Below are positions 51,436-61,988 of a DNA stretch of 64,000 bases, in pieces. Every line of letters begins with the position of its first letter. Position 1 is the first letter of the stretch. Where the stretch lies: the NCBI GenBank assembly GCA_013151035.1, contig JAADJB010000045.1:1-64000 (forward strand), in the 5' to 3' direction. Origin of the DNA: Gammaproteobacteria bacterium. GTDB lineage: Bacteria; Pseudomonadota; Gammaproteobacteria; JAADJB01. Made by a program: the position numbers and the translations under genes. A model generated the notes under the pieces. The model was not told the origin of the DNA and searched no databases. It saw only the letters and a list, made by a program, of their open reading frames with translations.

Positions 51436-54279
51436 CGCCTGATTAAGCATGTTCTCAATGCGTTTTTTATAGTTCAGGTAATGTACGGTTTGCAATGGGG
51501 TCTTTGATTCTTTAGCCAAGGCAGTGTTTGATATATCTATGTCAGTAATATGAATAGGGTAGGGTTGGCCGCCACTACGCAGGCCTAATACATATTGGGC
51601 GACACTGTTAAAAAGCTGGTCACCATGTTCGATATTGGAGAATTCCTTTTTATTGCAGTACAAGGTGAAACTGGTTTGACCATCATCCTGGGCATCGCTG
51701 ATGACCTGGATATCAAGGAAGTTTTTAGACAGGCGTTTGTGATTAAATTTCTGAACCTTGACGTTGATTTTATTCTTTGTATTAACACTAACCTGGTAAA
51801 AACCAGGTTCTGTTATGGGTGGTGGGTTTGAGTCCAATTGATTTAAAAAGCTTCGTCGATTATTGATATTGCTTAAAAAACGATAGAGTTGCCCTAGCAG
51901 ACTTGAGTGATCATGGAAGGGAATCTTCTGATGAAATAATGAACCCTTTTCATCAAGTATATAGACCTGTGCATAATCCTTGATCAGTTGGTAAAAAACT
52001 TGTGTATGATCGGCTTGATTTAAGGCAAAAATCTTGGGTAAAGGCGTGTCTTGTAGGATATAACGATCAATAATTATGGGGCTAAAGACCTCTTGTGGTT
52101 TTGATAGATGTTCCAGCAGGGCATTGAATGATCCTGAATGTGTGTATTGTAGCAAGTTGTTTTCAGGCTGTAATATGTAATAGATTTTACCTGCTTGATA
52201 GATATATCTTGCCTGTGGTTTTTTATCTTCTTGATAATAACTTTTGATGATTTCCTTGAATAACAAGGTTACTCGTTTGGCGATATCATTGCCTCTCTTG
52301 GAAGAGAAGCTATAGCAAGAGGGCGTGCAGGGAATATTGTCTTCAGTCGTTGGGTACCTTGAAAATGAGTCGCAGATACATCGAGCCAGGGCATGGTAAC
52401 TTTCATATTTTACAGCGAGTACCTCTTGCCATGAAGTGACTAATACCTGCTCGAAGGTGAGTGCCAGGTTTTCATAGCGGCTGCCAAAATTCAGCGAATC
52501 AGTTCTGTCCGAGATTAAAACGACACCCTTTTTAGTGAACGAGTGCATGGGATCCAGGCCAACATTAATAAAGATTCCATTCTTGTAAAGATGTGCCGGT
52601 CTTGCCAGGTTTTCCATATCAATGGGGGGGATTTTAGCCTTGGGAAAAAGATGTTCAAGGCCATCGATAATTGCCTGTAGCTCGTGAGTATCCATGGTGC
52701 AATCATCAGGTTTTAGACTGACCATGGTTGCCTTGGGATTAAGCACGCGGTTGAAATAACACCATGCTAGTATCTCCAGCAGGTTACGTGTGCGTTTTAG
52801 TGGTGACATTATGCTGTCAGCGATGGATGGAACGTAGCCTTGATACAAGGCCCAGCCGTCATGTGATTTGTGTTGAATCTCATGGATGGATAGCCGCTCT
52901 TCTGACAGGTCAATCTCGGCACTGGGGTTGACGATTTCAATCTTGCCAGCCTTGCGTTCAAAGGCACTATAGAGACGACGACCTAACAGGTTAATCTCTT
53001 CCGGACCAATGGTGAGTTCGTCGGCATGTTCACGCGCAAATGCAGACAGGAGTTGATAGCTCTGGGTGAGTGAGCTGATCATTGAGTTGCGTTCTTCGAT
53101 GACCTGTTGAATCTTCCATGAAGAACGCTGATCAAGAATTACAAACTGTGATGCCCCCCAGCCCCATTGGCCGGCGATCTTTTTGATCGCCTTGTGTTGC
53201 CAGGTCTTGTTGAGGGTTGTTTTGCTGAGTTGGCGGTCAACCTTGTAATAAAAGCAACGCCTGGCCAGTTCGACGCGATCATGATCACCTTGTTCCTTCA
53301 GATATTGTTCGGTTTTTTCTTCCATCAAGACGTAGGGGTCAAGGCGATTGATATCTATCTCACCTTCATAAACGGCTTTTTTATAGGATAGACTTAGCAG
53401 GTCAACCTTGGGGTAGGCGTTGGCATAGGTCTCCATCAGCATGATTTTTAATACGGCTTTGTGTGGCGAATCGATACCTTTATGCAATTGCCAGAGGGCG
53501 GCACCAAAAAACTCACCTACCGGGAATGCCCCTAGATCACCAAAATCAACAAATTCATCGAGTTCAATAAGGCGCTTTTCGATTAATTCCTGTTTGTATT
53601 CTTCATATTGTTCCTCATATTCAGCAGGGATCATTTGCCATATAGGAGGGTTTCCGGCGATTAACAGGCCGGTTCGATAAAATTCATCCAGTAGTAGGTG
53701 ATATTGTGCTGTGCCACTACTATCCTCGGATAGTGCGCTGAGCTCACCGCGACGGAATTCTTCATCACTCATAATAAAGAAATGGGTCTCCAGGCGCAGT
53801 GTTGTAGCCCACTCCTCAATATCATCAGCTTTACGTTGTAGCTCTTTGCGTTGACCGGGATCAATATCCGCATTGATGCAGATCCATACATCAAAGTCAC
53901 TTTTTTTGGTGTATGCAATCGTTCCACTGCTACCCATAAGGTAGATCGCCAGGATGTCATAGCTGTTTTTCAGTTTGTTATTGTATTTGAATCCACGGGC
54001 TATTTTTTTAGCGACCTGTATGGAGTTTTTGTCAGGGGTGTAGAGGGGGATGCCATTAATAGTGTCATCAGACTGGTAACCGGGTAACAGGGTATGATTG
54101 GTATGAAATAACAGGGGCAATAAATCAATAAAGGCACGTTGTCGTTCACCGATGGCCTCTCGCGTGCGTAGTAGTCGCTCATGATTGATGCCTTTGAAAC
54201 GACGACTTATACGTTGGATCTTTTCGGCATCAACAGGGAACTTGCCCTTTTTTTCAGGGGTTTTTTTTACGGTAGCCAT
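51421..54279 (-). CDS. cyaA: Class I adenylate cyclase
   Basis: About 952 residues from ATG 54277-54279 (MATVKKTPEKKGK). The catalytic nucleotidyltransferase-like motif is YLMGSSGTIAYTKKSDFDVW (about 115-135), with Gly-Ser and paired Asp. The N-terminal catalytic half (about 20-530) is like E. coli CyaA; the C-terminal half would be regulatory. It makes cAMP. Adjacent PAS-GGDEF gene and argH follow the arrangement seen in pseudomonads (cyaA-argH-algZ-algR-hemC). Confidence 0.97.
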   Translation of the reverse strand: MATVKKTPEKKGKFPVDAEKIQRISRRFKGINHERLLRTREAIGERQRAFIDLLPLLFHTNHTLLPGYQSDDTINGIPLYTPDKNSIQVAKKIARGFKYNNKLKNSYDILAIYLMGSSGTIAYTKKSDFDVWICINADIDPGQRKELQRKADDIEEWATTLRLETHFFIMSDEEFRRGELSALSEDSSGTAQYHLLLDEFYRTGLLIAGNPPIWQMIPAEYEEQYEEYKQELIEKRLIELDEFVDFGDLGAFPVGEFFGAALWQLHKGIDSPHKAVLKIMLMETYANAYPKVDLLSLSYKKAVYEGEIDINRLDPYVLMEEKTEQYLKEQGDHDRVELARRCFYYKVDRQLSKTTLNKTWQHKAIKKIAGQWGWGASQFVILDQRSSWKIQQVIEERNSMISSLTQSYQLLSAFAREHADELTIGPEEINLLGRRLYSAFERKAGKIEIVNPSAEIDLSEERLSIHEIQHKSHDGWALYQGYVPSIADSIMSPLKRTRNLLEILAWCYFNRVLNPKATMVSLKPDDCTMDTHELQAIIDGLEHLFPKAKIPPIDMENLARPAHLYKNGIFINVGLDPMHSFTKKGVVLISDRTDSLNFGSRYENLALTFEQVLVTSWQEVLAVKYESYHALARCICDSFSRYPTTEDNIPCTPSCYSFSSKRGNDIAKRVTLLFKEIIKSYYQEDKKPQARYIYQAGKIYYILQPENNLLQYTHSGSFNALLEHLSKPQEVFSPIIIDRYILQDTPLPKIFALNQADHTQVFYQLIKDYAQVYILDEKGSLFHQKIPFHDHSSLLGQLYRFLSNINNRRSFLNQLDSNPPPITEPGFYQVSVNTKNKINVKVQKFNHKRLSKNFLDIQVISDAQDDGQTSFTLYCNKKEFSNIEHGDQLFNSVAQYVLGLRSGGQPYPIHITDIDISNTALAKESKTPLQTVHYLNYKKRIENMLNQALNKL

Positions 54280-54316
54280 TAACACGTACTATACAGGAAC
54301 GAGTGTAAAATTATTC

Positions 54317-55132
54317 TTATGAAGCAAGTGCCCCACTGTTTTGTTCATTTTTTTCATGTTTCATATTGAGGATAGCACGCTCAATCAGGGTCTTGCTATG
54401 GTCATTTTTGCGCCACTCGGCGACACCATAATAGGACCATATTTGTTGGTTATCTCCTGATATTTCTTCTTGAATCAATCGATTGAGATGTTCGTCAATC
54501 TTCTTTGTCAGGCTTGTGCTTTCATTAATGCCTGTTTCTGGCAGTGCAATCAGGAATATGTCATTTTCGATGTGGCTAACCAGATCGGCCCAGCGTAACT
54601 GGTCTTTTAACATTTGGCTAATGGCAATAATCAGATCACTATGGTTGCCATCACCACAGACATCAAGGCAGATAACAGAGACGGTATTGCCGTAGCGTCG
54701 GCAGCGTGAGAGTTGGGGTTCTAGTGCCAGCATAAGACCACGCTGATTGAGCAGGCCGGTGGCGGGATCAGTGATACGTTCGGTGGCTAATTGTTCTGCT
54801 AAGGTGTCTCTCTCGGAGGCAAGTTGTTGTTGATGGGTGATGTCACGTAGTATATGTGCACTATGGATGTTGTTTTCAGGTGAATCGGGTAGCGGAATCG
54901 ATAAGGCTTGATAGATGCGTTCTTCACCGGAAGAATTAGTTAATTGGATGGATTTTTGCTCGACCAGCAGTCTTTGTATCTCGGCTACATTATCTTGATG
55001 GCTATGATCCATCAGCTTGTTAGCGGCCTTGTTATGGCTGATGAGGGTTTTGTCCTGATCTAACAGAAAGATGGCATCAGAGCAGTTTTCCAGCAGGGTG
55101 GCCATCTGGGTTTTACACAGCGATTCTGTCAT
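54317..55132 (-). CDS. PAS domain protein with degenerate GGDEF domain
   Basis: A 271-residue cytosolic protein. PAS domain (about 8-105, NCSDAIFLLDQDKTLISHN), a short linker helix with RDTLAEQLATERI, and a GGDEF-fold domain opening DPATGLLNQRGLMLALE (about 125). The GG(D/E)EF signature is replaced by ENDIF (about 196-200), and the usual metal Asp strand reads VICLDVCGDGNHSD. It is therefore probably not a diguanylate cyclase but a c-di-GMP or nucleotide-insensitive relay. It is 38 bases upstream of cyaA on the same strand. Confidence 0.82.
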   Translation of the reverse strand: MTESLCKTQMATLLENCSDAIFLLDQDKTLISHNKAANKLMDHSHQDNVAEIQRLLVEQKSIQLTNSSGEERIYQALSIPLPDSPENNIHSAHILRDITHQQQLASERDTLAEQLATERITDPATGLLNQRGLMLALEPQLSRCRRYGNTVSVICLDVCGDGNHSDLIIAISQMLKDQLRWADLVSHIENDIFLIALPETGINESTSLTKKIDEHLNRLIQEEISGDNQQIWSYYGVAEWRKNDHSKTLIERAILNMKHEKNEQNSGALAS

Positions 55133-55201
55133 TATTTATCTCAATATATAGTCGTAGTCTCCGTGTTACGGCATGAGTGAGATAAACTTTAGGTTATTTT
55201 A

Positions 55202-55225
55202 TTGGTGCGTAGTATGCACCCTACC
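55202..55225. repeat. GTAGGGTGCGT-family palindrome (reverse orientation)
   Basis: TTGGTGCGT-AGT-ATGCACCCTACC, with one arm change (ATGCACC). It lies 5 bases beyond the argH stop. Confidence 0.9.
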
Positions 55226-55229
55226 GCGG

Positions 55230-56621
55230 TCATCTCTGTAGTTCGCTCCTGGCGCGTTTAATCGCTATGCGTACTTGCTCAGGTGCGGTACCACCGAGGT
55301 GGTTTCGGGCTGAGACTGACCCTTCCAGGCTGAGTATCTGGAATACATCGTCTTCAATGGAGGGGGAGAATCGTTGTAGTTCTGATAATGACATCTCAGC
55401 CAGATCCTTGCCCTGATCAATGCCATAACGGACTGATTTACCAACAATTTCATGTGCGTCTCTGAAGGGTATACCTTTTCTCACCAGGTAGTCGGCAAGG
55501 TCGGTAGCGGTGGCAAATCCGAGTCGAGCCGCTTCACGCATGTTTTCTTTGCGCACCATAATATGAGGGATCATATCAGCGTATAGGCGCAGGCAACCCT
55601 TTAAGGTATCTACAGTATCGAATAGAGGCTCCTTGTCTTCCTGGTTATCCTTGTTGTAGGCCAGTGGTTGCGCCTTCATCAGGGTCAGCATGCTGACCAG
55701 GTGTCCATTGATACGCCCGGTCTTGCCACGAATCAGCTCGGGTACATCCGGGTTTTTCTTTTGCGGCATGATGCTGGAGCCGGTGCAGAAACGATCAGGT
55801 AACTCGATAAAATTAAACTGTGCTGATGACCACAGGATCAATTCTTCGGAGCAGCGTGATAGATGAGTCATGATTAGTGCCGCCGCGGAGCAGAATTCAA
55901 TAATGAAATCGCGGTCACTAACGGCATCTAGTGAGTTGTAGGCGGGGCGTTCAAAGCCAAGCAGTTTTGCGGTATAGGCGCGGTCAATGGGAAAACTGGT
56001 GCCGGCCAGTGCTGCTGCGCCCAGGGGCATAATATTAACCCGGGTCTGGCAGTCAATCAGGCGTTGACGATCACGCTCAATCATCTCAAACCAGGCCATG
56101 ATATGATGGCCAAAGGTAATGGGCATGGCTGTTTGCAGGTGAGTAAAGCCGGGCATAATGGTGTCGGTTTCGCGTTCTGCCAGGGTAATTAATGACTCTT
56201 GCAGGCGATGGACTTCACTCAGGATAAAGTCAATCTCCTCGCGCAGATAGAGCCGCATATCGGTGGCTACCTGGTCATTACGTGAGCGTCCGGTATGCAG
56301 TTTTTTCCCTGCATCACCAATACGTTGGGTTAGTTGAGCCTCGATATTCATGTGAATATCCTCCAGCGCAATAGACCAGTTAAAATCGCCTTTTTTGATA
56401 TCGCTACGGATGTCTTCCAGACCATTGGTGATGGCATCACACTCTTCTTGAGTCAGGATATCGACATGTTGCAGCATACGGGCATGGGCAATAGAACCAT
56501 TGATATCATGATCGTACAGGATATGGTCAAAGGGGATGGAGGCCGTGAAGCGTTCGACAAATTCATCGGTTGATTCGGTAAAACGCCCACCCCAGAGTTT
56601 GTCCGTGGTCTCTGAACTCAT
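55230..56621 (-). CDS. argH: Argininosuccinate lyase
   Basis: A 463-residue fumarase/aspartase-superfamily enzyme giving arginine and fumarate. The signature [20 protein letters not shown] (about 282-301) holds the catalytic Ser; [17 protein letters not shown] and [16 protein letters not shown] are substrate segments. Length is normal. It is divergent from algZ. Confidence 0.98.
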   Translation of the reverse strand: MSSETTDKLWGGRFTESTDEFVERFTASIPFDHILYDHDINGSIAHARMLQHVDILTQEECDAITNGLEDIRSDIKKGDFNWSIALEDIHMNIEAQLTQRIGDAGKKLHTGRSRNDQVATDMRLYLREEIDFILSEVHRLQESLITLAERETDTIMPGFTHLQTAMPITFGHHIMAWFEMIERDRQRLIDCQTRVNIMPLGAAALAGTSFPIDRAYTAKLLGFERPAYNSLDAVSDRDFIIEFCSAAALIMTHLSRCSEELILWSSAQFNFIELPDRFCTGSSIMPQKKNPDVPELIRGKTGRINGHLVSMLTLMKAQPLAYNKDNQEDKEPLFDTVDTLKGCLRLYADMIPHIMVRKENMREAARLGFATATDLADYLVRKGIPFRDAHEIVGKSVRYGIDQGKDLAEMSLSELQRFSPSIEDDVFQILSLEGSVSARNHLGGTAPEQVRIAIKRARSELQR

Positions 56622-56719
56622 GATCTTTAACCTGTATGCTGATTGTAATTGGTAAATTATAACATCAGCTGTGATCCAGGTACTTGCATGTTTTTATACA
56701 AAATTCGACACTATGGCGT

Positions 56720-57778
56720 ATGAATCAGGAAATCAAGACATCAGAAAACAGTAACGGCGTGTTTCTACCCGCATTTTGCGGTATTCGAGCCGTCTTTACT
56801 ATTGTCATTGTGGCGCAGTTGTTGGCCTTTGTCTTGACTCTGGTGGCAGCAACGACAGAGTTGGAGTTCTGGAATAAATTAGCGCTGGTCTCTTTACTGG
56901 TGCAGTGGATTGCCTTGTCCAGTGCGTCCTTGTTGTGTTTATTGCATCCGGTGTTGAGTCGATACAATAATGTTGTTGTAGCCAGTATCAGCTATTTTTT
57001 ATTATTACTGGTAACGCTGGTTATTAGTGAGCTTGCCTATTGGTTGATCCTGTATGAGATGGAATACAGTATTTATGCCGGCGCAGGGCATATAGGATTT
57101 ATTGTGCAGAATATGGCAGTGAGTGCCGTGGTGAGTGCCGTGGTGCTGCGTTATTTCTACATGCAGTATCAATGGCGACAGCAAATTAAGACCGAGGCAT
57201 TGGCTCGATTTCATGAGCTTCAGGCGCGGATACGACCTCATTTTCTGTTTAATTCGCTCAACACTATTATCTCCTTGATACGCGTACAGCCGGATCAGGC
57301 TGAGGAGGCGGTACAGGATTTGGCGGATCTTTTTCGTGTCAGTCTGGGCGATCAGGATGGCAGGATCTCTCTGGCCAGGGAGATGGAGATTGTGCGGCAT
57401 TATCTGCATATTGAGTCTTTACGTCTGGGCGATCGCCTACAAGTGGAATGGGCGATTGATAAACTGCCGATGGAGCTAATGGTGCCTCCCTTGCTGTTAC
57501 AGCCTCTAGTTGAAAATGCTGTTTACCATGGTATTGAACCGATGCTGGAGGTGGGCACGATACAGATTAGTGGCGAGCAACAAGAGGGTATGATCAGGAT
57601 TGTTATTGAGAATCCGGTGGATGCCAGTGCTAGCCCTGTTTCCAGGGGGCATCAGATCGCGATTGATAATATAAAACAAAGGCTTATGATTTGTTATGGG
57701 GGTGTTGCACGGCTTACGGCTGAGTGTTCAGAGGGGGTTTTTAAGGTCTTGCTTGAGATTCCTGTGGTGGATAAGTAA
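56720..57778 (+). CDS. algZ: AlgZ/FimS-type LytS-family sensor histidine kinase
   Basis: About 352 residues from ATG 56720; an upstream TTG is also open. Four transmembrane helices (about 25-150), then a His_kinase domain with RIRPHFLFNSLNTIISLIRV (the phospho-His in HFLFN) and a HATPase region with LLLQPLVENAVYHGIEP. It lacks the classical H-box of most kinases, as in AlgZ. It overlaps algR by one base. AlgZ/AlgR control type IV pili and exopolysaccharide in Pseudomonas. Confidence 0.92.
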   Translation: MNQEIKTSENSNGVFLPAFCGIRAVFTIVIVAQLLAFVLTLVAATTELEFWNKLALVSLLVQWIALSSASLLCLLHPVLSRYNNVVVASISYFLLLLVTLVISELAYWLILYEMEYSIYAGAGHIGFIVQNMAVSAVVSAVVLRYFYMQYQWRQQIKTEALARFHELQARIRPHFLFNSLNTIISLIRVQPDQAEEAVQDLADLFRVSLGDQDGRISLAREMEIVRHYLHIESLRLGDRLQVEWAIDKLPMELMVPPLLLQPLVENAVYHGIEPMLEVGTIQISGEQQEGMIRIVIENPVDASASPVSRGHQIAIDNIKQRLMICYGGVARLTAECSEGVFKVLLEIPVVDK

Positions 57779-58503
57779 TGAACATTCTGATTGTCGATGA
57801 TGAGCCTCTGGCGCGTGCTCATTTGCGTCGTATGATTGAGACCGATGATCAACATCAGGTTTGTGGTGAGGCGGGTAATGGTGCGCAGGCATTATCAAAG
57901 ATAGTGGATTGTGAGGTGGATGTTGTATTGCTGGATATCAGGATGCCCGGCATGGATGGGCTGGAGGTGGCGCGACATCTAACCCAGTTAAAACAAGTCC
58001 CCGCCGTTATCTTTACCACCGCCTATAATGATCATGCCCTGGCCGCCTTTGAGGCGCATGCGCTGGACTATCTACTAAAACCGGTACGCCAGGAACGTCT
58101 GCTGGAGGCGTTGGCTCAGGTGAGTCAGTTGAATCGGGTGCAGGCGCGGGCGGTCTTGCAGGATATTGCTGGCCGCAGCCAGATCTGTGTGCGTTGGCAT
58201 GGTGATCTGCACCTGGTTCCACTGTCAGACATTCGTTGTTTTCGAGCTGAGCAGAAATATGTGGTGATTAATGATGGTGAACATGAGTATTTGTTGGAAG
58301 AGTCGCTAAAAAGCCTGGAAGCGGAGTTTAGTGCTGATTTTATTCGTATTCATCGCAATGCACTGGTATCAAGGCATTGGATTGAGAGGCTGGAGCGGGA
58401 TGAAAAAGGGCAGCAGCAAATTTGCCTGCGTGGGATTGAACTGAGTCTGGAGGTCAGTCGCAGGCATTTGGGTGAGGTGCGTGATTTTATTAAGGGCGAC
58501 TAG
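57778..58503 (+). CDS. algR: AlgR-type LytTR response regulator
   Basis: A 241-residue response regulator. Receiver (about 1-120) with NILIVDDEPLARAHLRRM and phospho-Asp in VVLLDIRMPGMDG, then a LytTR DNA-binding domain (about 140-240) with FIRIHRNALVSRHWIERL. LytTR proteins bind direct repeats upstream of targets. In this context the regulon could include the MSHA-type pilus locus and heme genes; no binding sites were located. Confidence 0.93.
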   Translation: MNILIVDDEPLARAHLRRMIETDDQHQVCGEAGNGAQALSKIVDCEVDVVLLDIRMPGMDGLEVARHLTQLKQVPAVIFTTAYNDHALAAFEAHALDYLLKPVRQERLLEALAQVSQLNRVQARAVLQDIAGRSQICVRWHGDLHLVPLSDIRCFRAEQKYVVINDGEHEYLLEESLKSLEAEFSADFIRIHRNALVSRHWIERLERDEKGQQQICLRGIELSLEVSRRHLGEVRDFIKGD

Positions 58504-58504
58504 G

Positions 58505-58993
58505 CTATTCCCGGATTGTGCGTAACGCGTGCTTGATATTATTATCCAGGTAGGCAGCGTATAGCTCAGGGGTATTGATGCCGACCATGCGCTTGGCAAT
58601 TTCATTGCCATCAGGGTCGAGAAATAACAGAGTGGGTGCAAAATCCATCTGATAGTGAGCGTTAAGCTGTTCAATAGTCGCGGGTTTCCCGGAAAAACTG
58701 ATGATGTTATCGTCATCGTCATCAATCATAATCTTCCGGATAAGGATCTTATCATCATAGCTATCATCAATTAACATAGGCAACAGGATCTCTTCCTCCA
58801 GTAGCGCACAATACGTGCAGTCAACATAGGCGGCATAGAGGATTATGAGCAGATTTTTTTTGGAGGCTGTTTGAGCGGTTTCTTGTAGATCCGTGGTTAT
58901 TATAAGCTGGGGCACCCGGTTTGCGGCCTGTGACAGGCTGAAAATGAGTATAGTCACTATAAACAAGGCGGTTTTTTGATAGAATCGTTCCAT
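58505..58993 (-). CDS. Periplasmic thioredoxin-like protein (SoxW type)
   Basis: A 162-residue exported protein. Signal peptide [13 protein letters not shown], then a thioredoxin fold with active site [15 protein letters not shown] (CTYC, about 58-61) and the cis-Pro strand [14 protein letters not shown]. It is like DsbC/SoxW-type thioredoxins that reduce or isomerise periplasmic disulfides. Its 5' end overlaps no gene; it lies between algR and hemC, converging with algR. Confidence 0.85.
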   Translation of the reverse strand: MERFYQKTALFIVTILIFSLSQAANRVPQLIITTDLQETAQTASKKNLLIILYAAYVDCTYCALLEEEILLPMLIDDSYDDKILIRKIMIDDDDDNIISFSGKPATIEQLNAHYQMDFAPTLLFLDPDGNEIAKRMVGINTPELYAAYLDNNIKHALRTIRE

Positions 58994-59035
58994 ACCCTAA
59001 TCATCGGCTATTGTAGAAATAATTGGAATTTTTTT

Positions 59036-59965
59036 ATGCAACAACAGATTGTACGAATAGCGACACGCAAGAGCGCGCTCGCAATGTGGCAGGCAGAGTT
59101 TGTTCGTGATCAACTATTGGCGGCTCACTCTGGTCTGGAAGTTGAGCTAGTCACTTTTACTACCTTGGGGGACAAAATTCTCGATAGTCCTTTATCCAAG
59201 ATCGGTGGTAAGGGTTTGTTTGTTAAGGAACTGGAGCAGGCTTTGCTGGATGGTCGGGCGGATATTGCGGTGCACTCGATGAAGGATGTACCGGCAGAGT
59301 TTCCAGCGGGTCTAGGGCTTGCGGTGATTCTGGAGCGGGAAGATCCGCGTGATGCCTTTGTCTCTAATCAATATAAAAAACTGCTGGATCTGCCGCAGGG
59401 TGCGGTGGTCGGCACTTCAAGTCTGAGACGGCAGTGTCAATTGCGGGCTTTGCGTGCGGATCTGGTCATCAAGGATTTGCGCGGTAACGTGAATACCCGT
59501 TTGAGTAAGCTGGATGAGGGTCAGTATGATGCCATTATTCTTGCTAGTGCGGGTTTGATTCGTCTGGATATGAAGGATCGTATTACTGAATATCTGGCGC
59601 AGGATGTGTTATTACCGGCGGTGGCACAGGGTGCTATTGGTATCGAGTGTCGTATTGATGACACTGAGCGCTTGCGCTTGATTGCGCCTTTATCACATGG
59701 GGGAACGGAGATTCGAGTACGTGCCGAACGTGCGATGAATCTGCGTCTAATGGGGGGTTGTCAGGTGCCGATTGCGGGTTATTCAGAGATTGATCACGGT
59801 ATGATTGTATTGCGTGGTCTGGTCGGACGTATTGATGGTAGTGAGATTATTGAGTCGGTTATTAGTGGGCGACCGGAGGATGCCGAGGAGTTGGGGCAGG
59901 TGTTAGCAGATGATCTTCTGGCGCGGGGGGCGAAAGCGATTTTGGCAGAGCTTGAAAGTGAATAG
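59036..59965 (+). CDS. hemC: Porphobilinogen deaminase
   Basis: About 309 residues from ATG 59036 ([19 protein letters not shown]); a longer frame to 58976 overlaps the thioredoxin gene and is rejected. The enzyme polymerises four porphobilinogens using its dipyrromethane cofactor on the Cys in [13 protein letters not shown] (about 241-245). The catalytic Asp is in [11 protein letters not shown] (about 84), and [13 protein letters not shown] precedes it. It opens the heme run hemC-hemD-hemX-hemY. Confidence 0.97.
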   Translation: MQQQIVRIATRKSALAMWQAEFVRDQLLAAHSGLEVELVTFTTLGDKILDSPLSKIGGKGLFVKELEQALLDGRADIAVHSMKDVPAEFPAGLGLAVILEREDPRDAFVSNQYKKLLDLPQGAVVGTSSLRRQCQLRALRADLVIKDLRGNVNTRLSKLDEGQYDAIILASAGLIRLDMKDRITEYLAQDVLLPAVAQGAIGIECRIDDTERLRLIAPLSHGGTEIRVRAERAMNLRLMGGCQVPIAGYSEIDHGMIVLRGLVGRIDGSEIIESVISGRPEDAEELGQVLADDLLARGAKAILAELESE

Positions 59966-59980
59966 TTAATCTGGAAGATT

Positions 59981-60004
59981 GTCATCTTCGCGCAAGCGGG
60001 GATC
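59981..60004. repeat. REP-like palindrome (reverse, imperfect)
   Basis: GTCATCTTCGCGC-AAGCGGGGATC, the reverse complement of the 40207 element with mismatches. 13 bases after the hemC stop. Confidence 0.65.
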
Positions 60005-60015
60005 TATTGGTTTTG

Positions 60016-60079
60016 TTGGTGCGCAGTGCGCACCCTACCGGGTGGTATTTATTGGGGTAGGGTGCGTATTACGCACCAT
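60016..60079. repeat. Inverted pair of GTAGGGTGCGT-family palindromes
   Basis: TTGGTGCGC-AGT-GCGCACCCTACC at 60016-60039 faces GGTAGGGTGCGT-ATT-ACGCACCAT at 60056-60079, with 16 bases between. The pair lies in the hemC-hemD gap and can fold as two hairpins or one long stem. Confidence 0.95.
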
Positions 60080-60098
60080 GTGAAATAATAAAGGTTCT

Positions 60099-60878
60099 AT
60101 GAGACATAAGTTGATTGAAGGAATACCGGTATTGGTTACGCGTCCTGATGCGCAATCACAACACTTGTGTGATTTGATTAAGGGTGCGGGTGGGTGCTAT
60201 TTTCGCTTTCCGGTGCTGGAGATAGTGACTAGTGATAAACCCGAGCTATTACAGGCGGCTATTCAACAGCTTGATCAATTTGATATTGCTGTATTTATCA
60301 GTGCCAATGCGGTAGAGCGTGTGATGTTGCCTTTACAGGCAAGCAGGGATTGGCCGCAATCAGTACAGATTGCGGTGATTGGTAAGCGCTCAGCTGAGGA
60401 GATGGGGCGATTGGGTTTAGCGGTTGATTTATGTCCAGAACATCAATTTGATAGTGATGGTCTGTTGGCATTGCCTGCATTACAGGCAATCGGTGATAAG
60501 AGGATTGTAATATTTCGTGGTAATGGTGGGCGTGATTATCTGGCAAATCAGTTGCGTGATCGGGGTGCTGAGGTTCATTATGTTGAGGCTTACCAGCGCC
60601 GTAGGCCGCTTGATTGTGATCTTGAGGGGCTTAAGCAGTTTTTACAGCAGGACAAGTTTATTATTACCGCTTATAGTAATGAGAGTCTACAAAATCTGAT
60701 GGATATGGTGGATGATCAGACGCGAAATATTTTGTGTGCGCAGTTGCTTGTGGTGGTTAGTTCGAGGATGAAGCCTCTGGTAAGCAAGCTGGGTTTTGGG
60801 CTTGAGCCTGTTGTTGCCCAAAGTGCTCTGGATGAAGATGTATTATTGGCGATAGCAACAGCACAACAACAGATGTGA
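60099..60878 (+). CDS. hemD: Uroporphyrinogen-III synthase
   Basis: A 259-residue enzyme that closes and inverts the hydroxymethylbilane ring. The family is weakly conserved; visible parts are VLVTRPDAQSQHLCDLI, DIAVFISANAVERVM, IVIFRGNGGRDYLANQLRDR, and FIITAYSNESLQNLMDM. Length and position after hemC fit. Product is uroporphyrinogen III for heme and siroheme. Confidence 0.93.
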   Translation: MRHKLIEGIPVLVTRPDAQSQHLCDLIKGAGGCYFRFPVLEIVTSDKPELLQAAIQQLDQFDIAVFISANAVERVMLPLQASRDWPQSVQIAVIGKRSAEEMGRLGLAVDLCPEHQFDSDGLLALPALQAIGDKRIVIFRGNGGRDYLANQLRDRGAEVHYVEAYQRRRPLDCDLEGLKQFLQQDKFIITAYSNESLQNLMDMVDDQTRNILCAQLLVVVSSRMKPLVSKLGFGLEPVVAQSALDEDVLLAIATAQQQM

Positions 60879-60889
60879 TGGAATATTGA

Positions 60890-61987
60890 ATGACTAAAGA
60901 AACAGAATTACAGGATCAGGACAAGAAGCAGGGGGCTGCTGATAAGAAAGTACCTGTGCAGAAAAAGGATCAAGTGGAACAGACCTCAACGGGTTCTTCT
61001 GGTGGATGGTTGATGGGGCTGGTCTTTATCTTGTTACTCGGTGCTATGGGTGGCTTTTTCTGGATGGGTCAACAAGATCATATAAAGGCTCAAAAGAAGG
61101 TGCAGTTTCGCTTGCAAAAAGAGCTGACTCAATTACAACAGTCGTTTGATTCATTAAAGGCGGGTAAGTCTACCGGTGTGGCACCCTTGCAAAAGGAATT
61201 GTTATTATTGCAGCAACAGCAGGAAGTTTCGGAAAGAGAGTTTAAAAAACTGTCCTCTGTTATTTCCATTAGTGGTGATCGTGTTCATCTGCATGAGGCG
61301 CGTTACCTGCTTTATATTGCTAATCAACAATTACAGTTTAACCGGGATATTGATAGTGCTATCGCTGCCTTGGAAAAAACGGATGGCTTATTGTTAAATG
61401 AAAAAGATCCAAGCCTGTTACCGGTACGCAAAAAGATTGCCCGTGAATTACTCACGCTCAGGTCGCTGGATCAGGCTGATATAGAATCAACGGCGATTCG
61501 TCTGATTGCTATAGGCGATAGTGTTTCAAGGCTGCCATTAAACAAGGATATCAGGGTGGCAGAATTCAAGTTAAATGGTTCGGCATTTAATATGGAGGAT
61601 GTGGATTTAACGGATTGGGAACTGGTGCTGGAACGAATCTGGGCAGAGTTTAGAAAGCTACTGGTTATTCAGCATAAGGATGAAGTAGCTATTCCGATGT
61701 TGATGATCGAGAATGAATATCTGCTGCGTAATAACCTCCAATTAAAGTTGGAGATGATGCGGGTCGCATTGCTGAACAATCAACAAGACTTGTATAAGGC
61801 ATCAATTAATACCGCTATTCGATGGATAGAGTTGTATTTTGATCTGACCGATACGCAGGTTATTGCAGTAAAAGGTGAGCTGGATCAATTCAAGGCACTG
61901 AATATTAATCCTGCTTTTCCTGATATATCAGGTTCACTAAAGTTGTTGCGGGCACAGATTGATCAGACAGCGCAGGGAGTTCAGTAA
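60890..61987 (+). CDS. hemX: HemX-like membrane protein
   Basis: A 365-residue HemX family protein (annotated by homology as uroporphyrin-III methyltransferase-like, but with no methyltransferase motif). Charged N-terminal tail, one transmembrane helix (SGGWLMGLVFILLLGAMGGFF, about 42-62), coiled coil (about 70-130) and a helical C-terminal domain with RDIDSAIAALEKTDGLL. It lies between hemD and hemY; possibly a scaffold for the heme enzymes at the inner membrane. Confidence 0.9.
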   Translation: MTKETELQDQDKKQGAADKKVPVQKKDQVEQTSTGSSGGWLMGLVFILLLGAMGGFFWMGQQDHIKAQKKVQFRLQKELTQLQQSFDSLKAGKSTGVAPLQKELLLLQQQQEVSEREFKKLSSVISISGDRVHLHEARYLLYIANQQLQFNRDIDSAIAALEKTDGLLLNEKDPSLLPVRKKIARELLTLRSLDQADIESTAIRLIAIGDSVSRLPLNKDIRVAEFKLNGSAFNMEDVDLTDWELVLERIWAEFRKLLVIQHKDEVAIPMLMIENEYLLRNNLQLKLEMMRVALLNNQQDLYKASINTAIRWIELYFDLTDTQVIAVKGELDQFKALNINPAFPDISGSLKLLRAQIDQTAQGVQ

Positions 61988-61988
61988 G

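Noticed and set aside
58976-59035. N-terminal extension of HemC
   Set aside because: It overlaps the start of the divergent thioredoxin gene, and HemC begins at [15 protein letters not shown].
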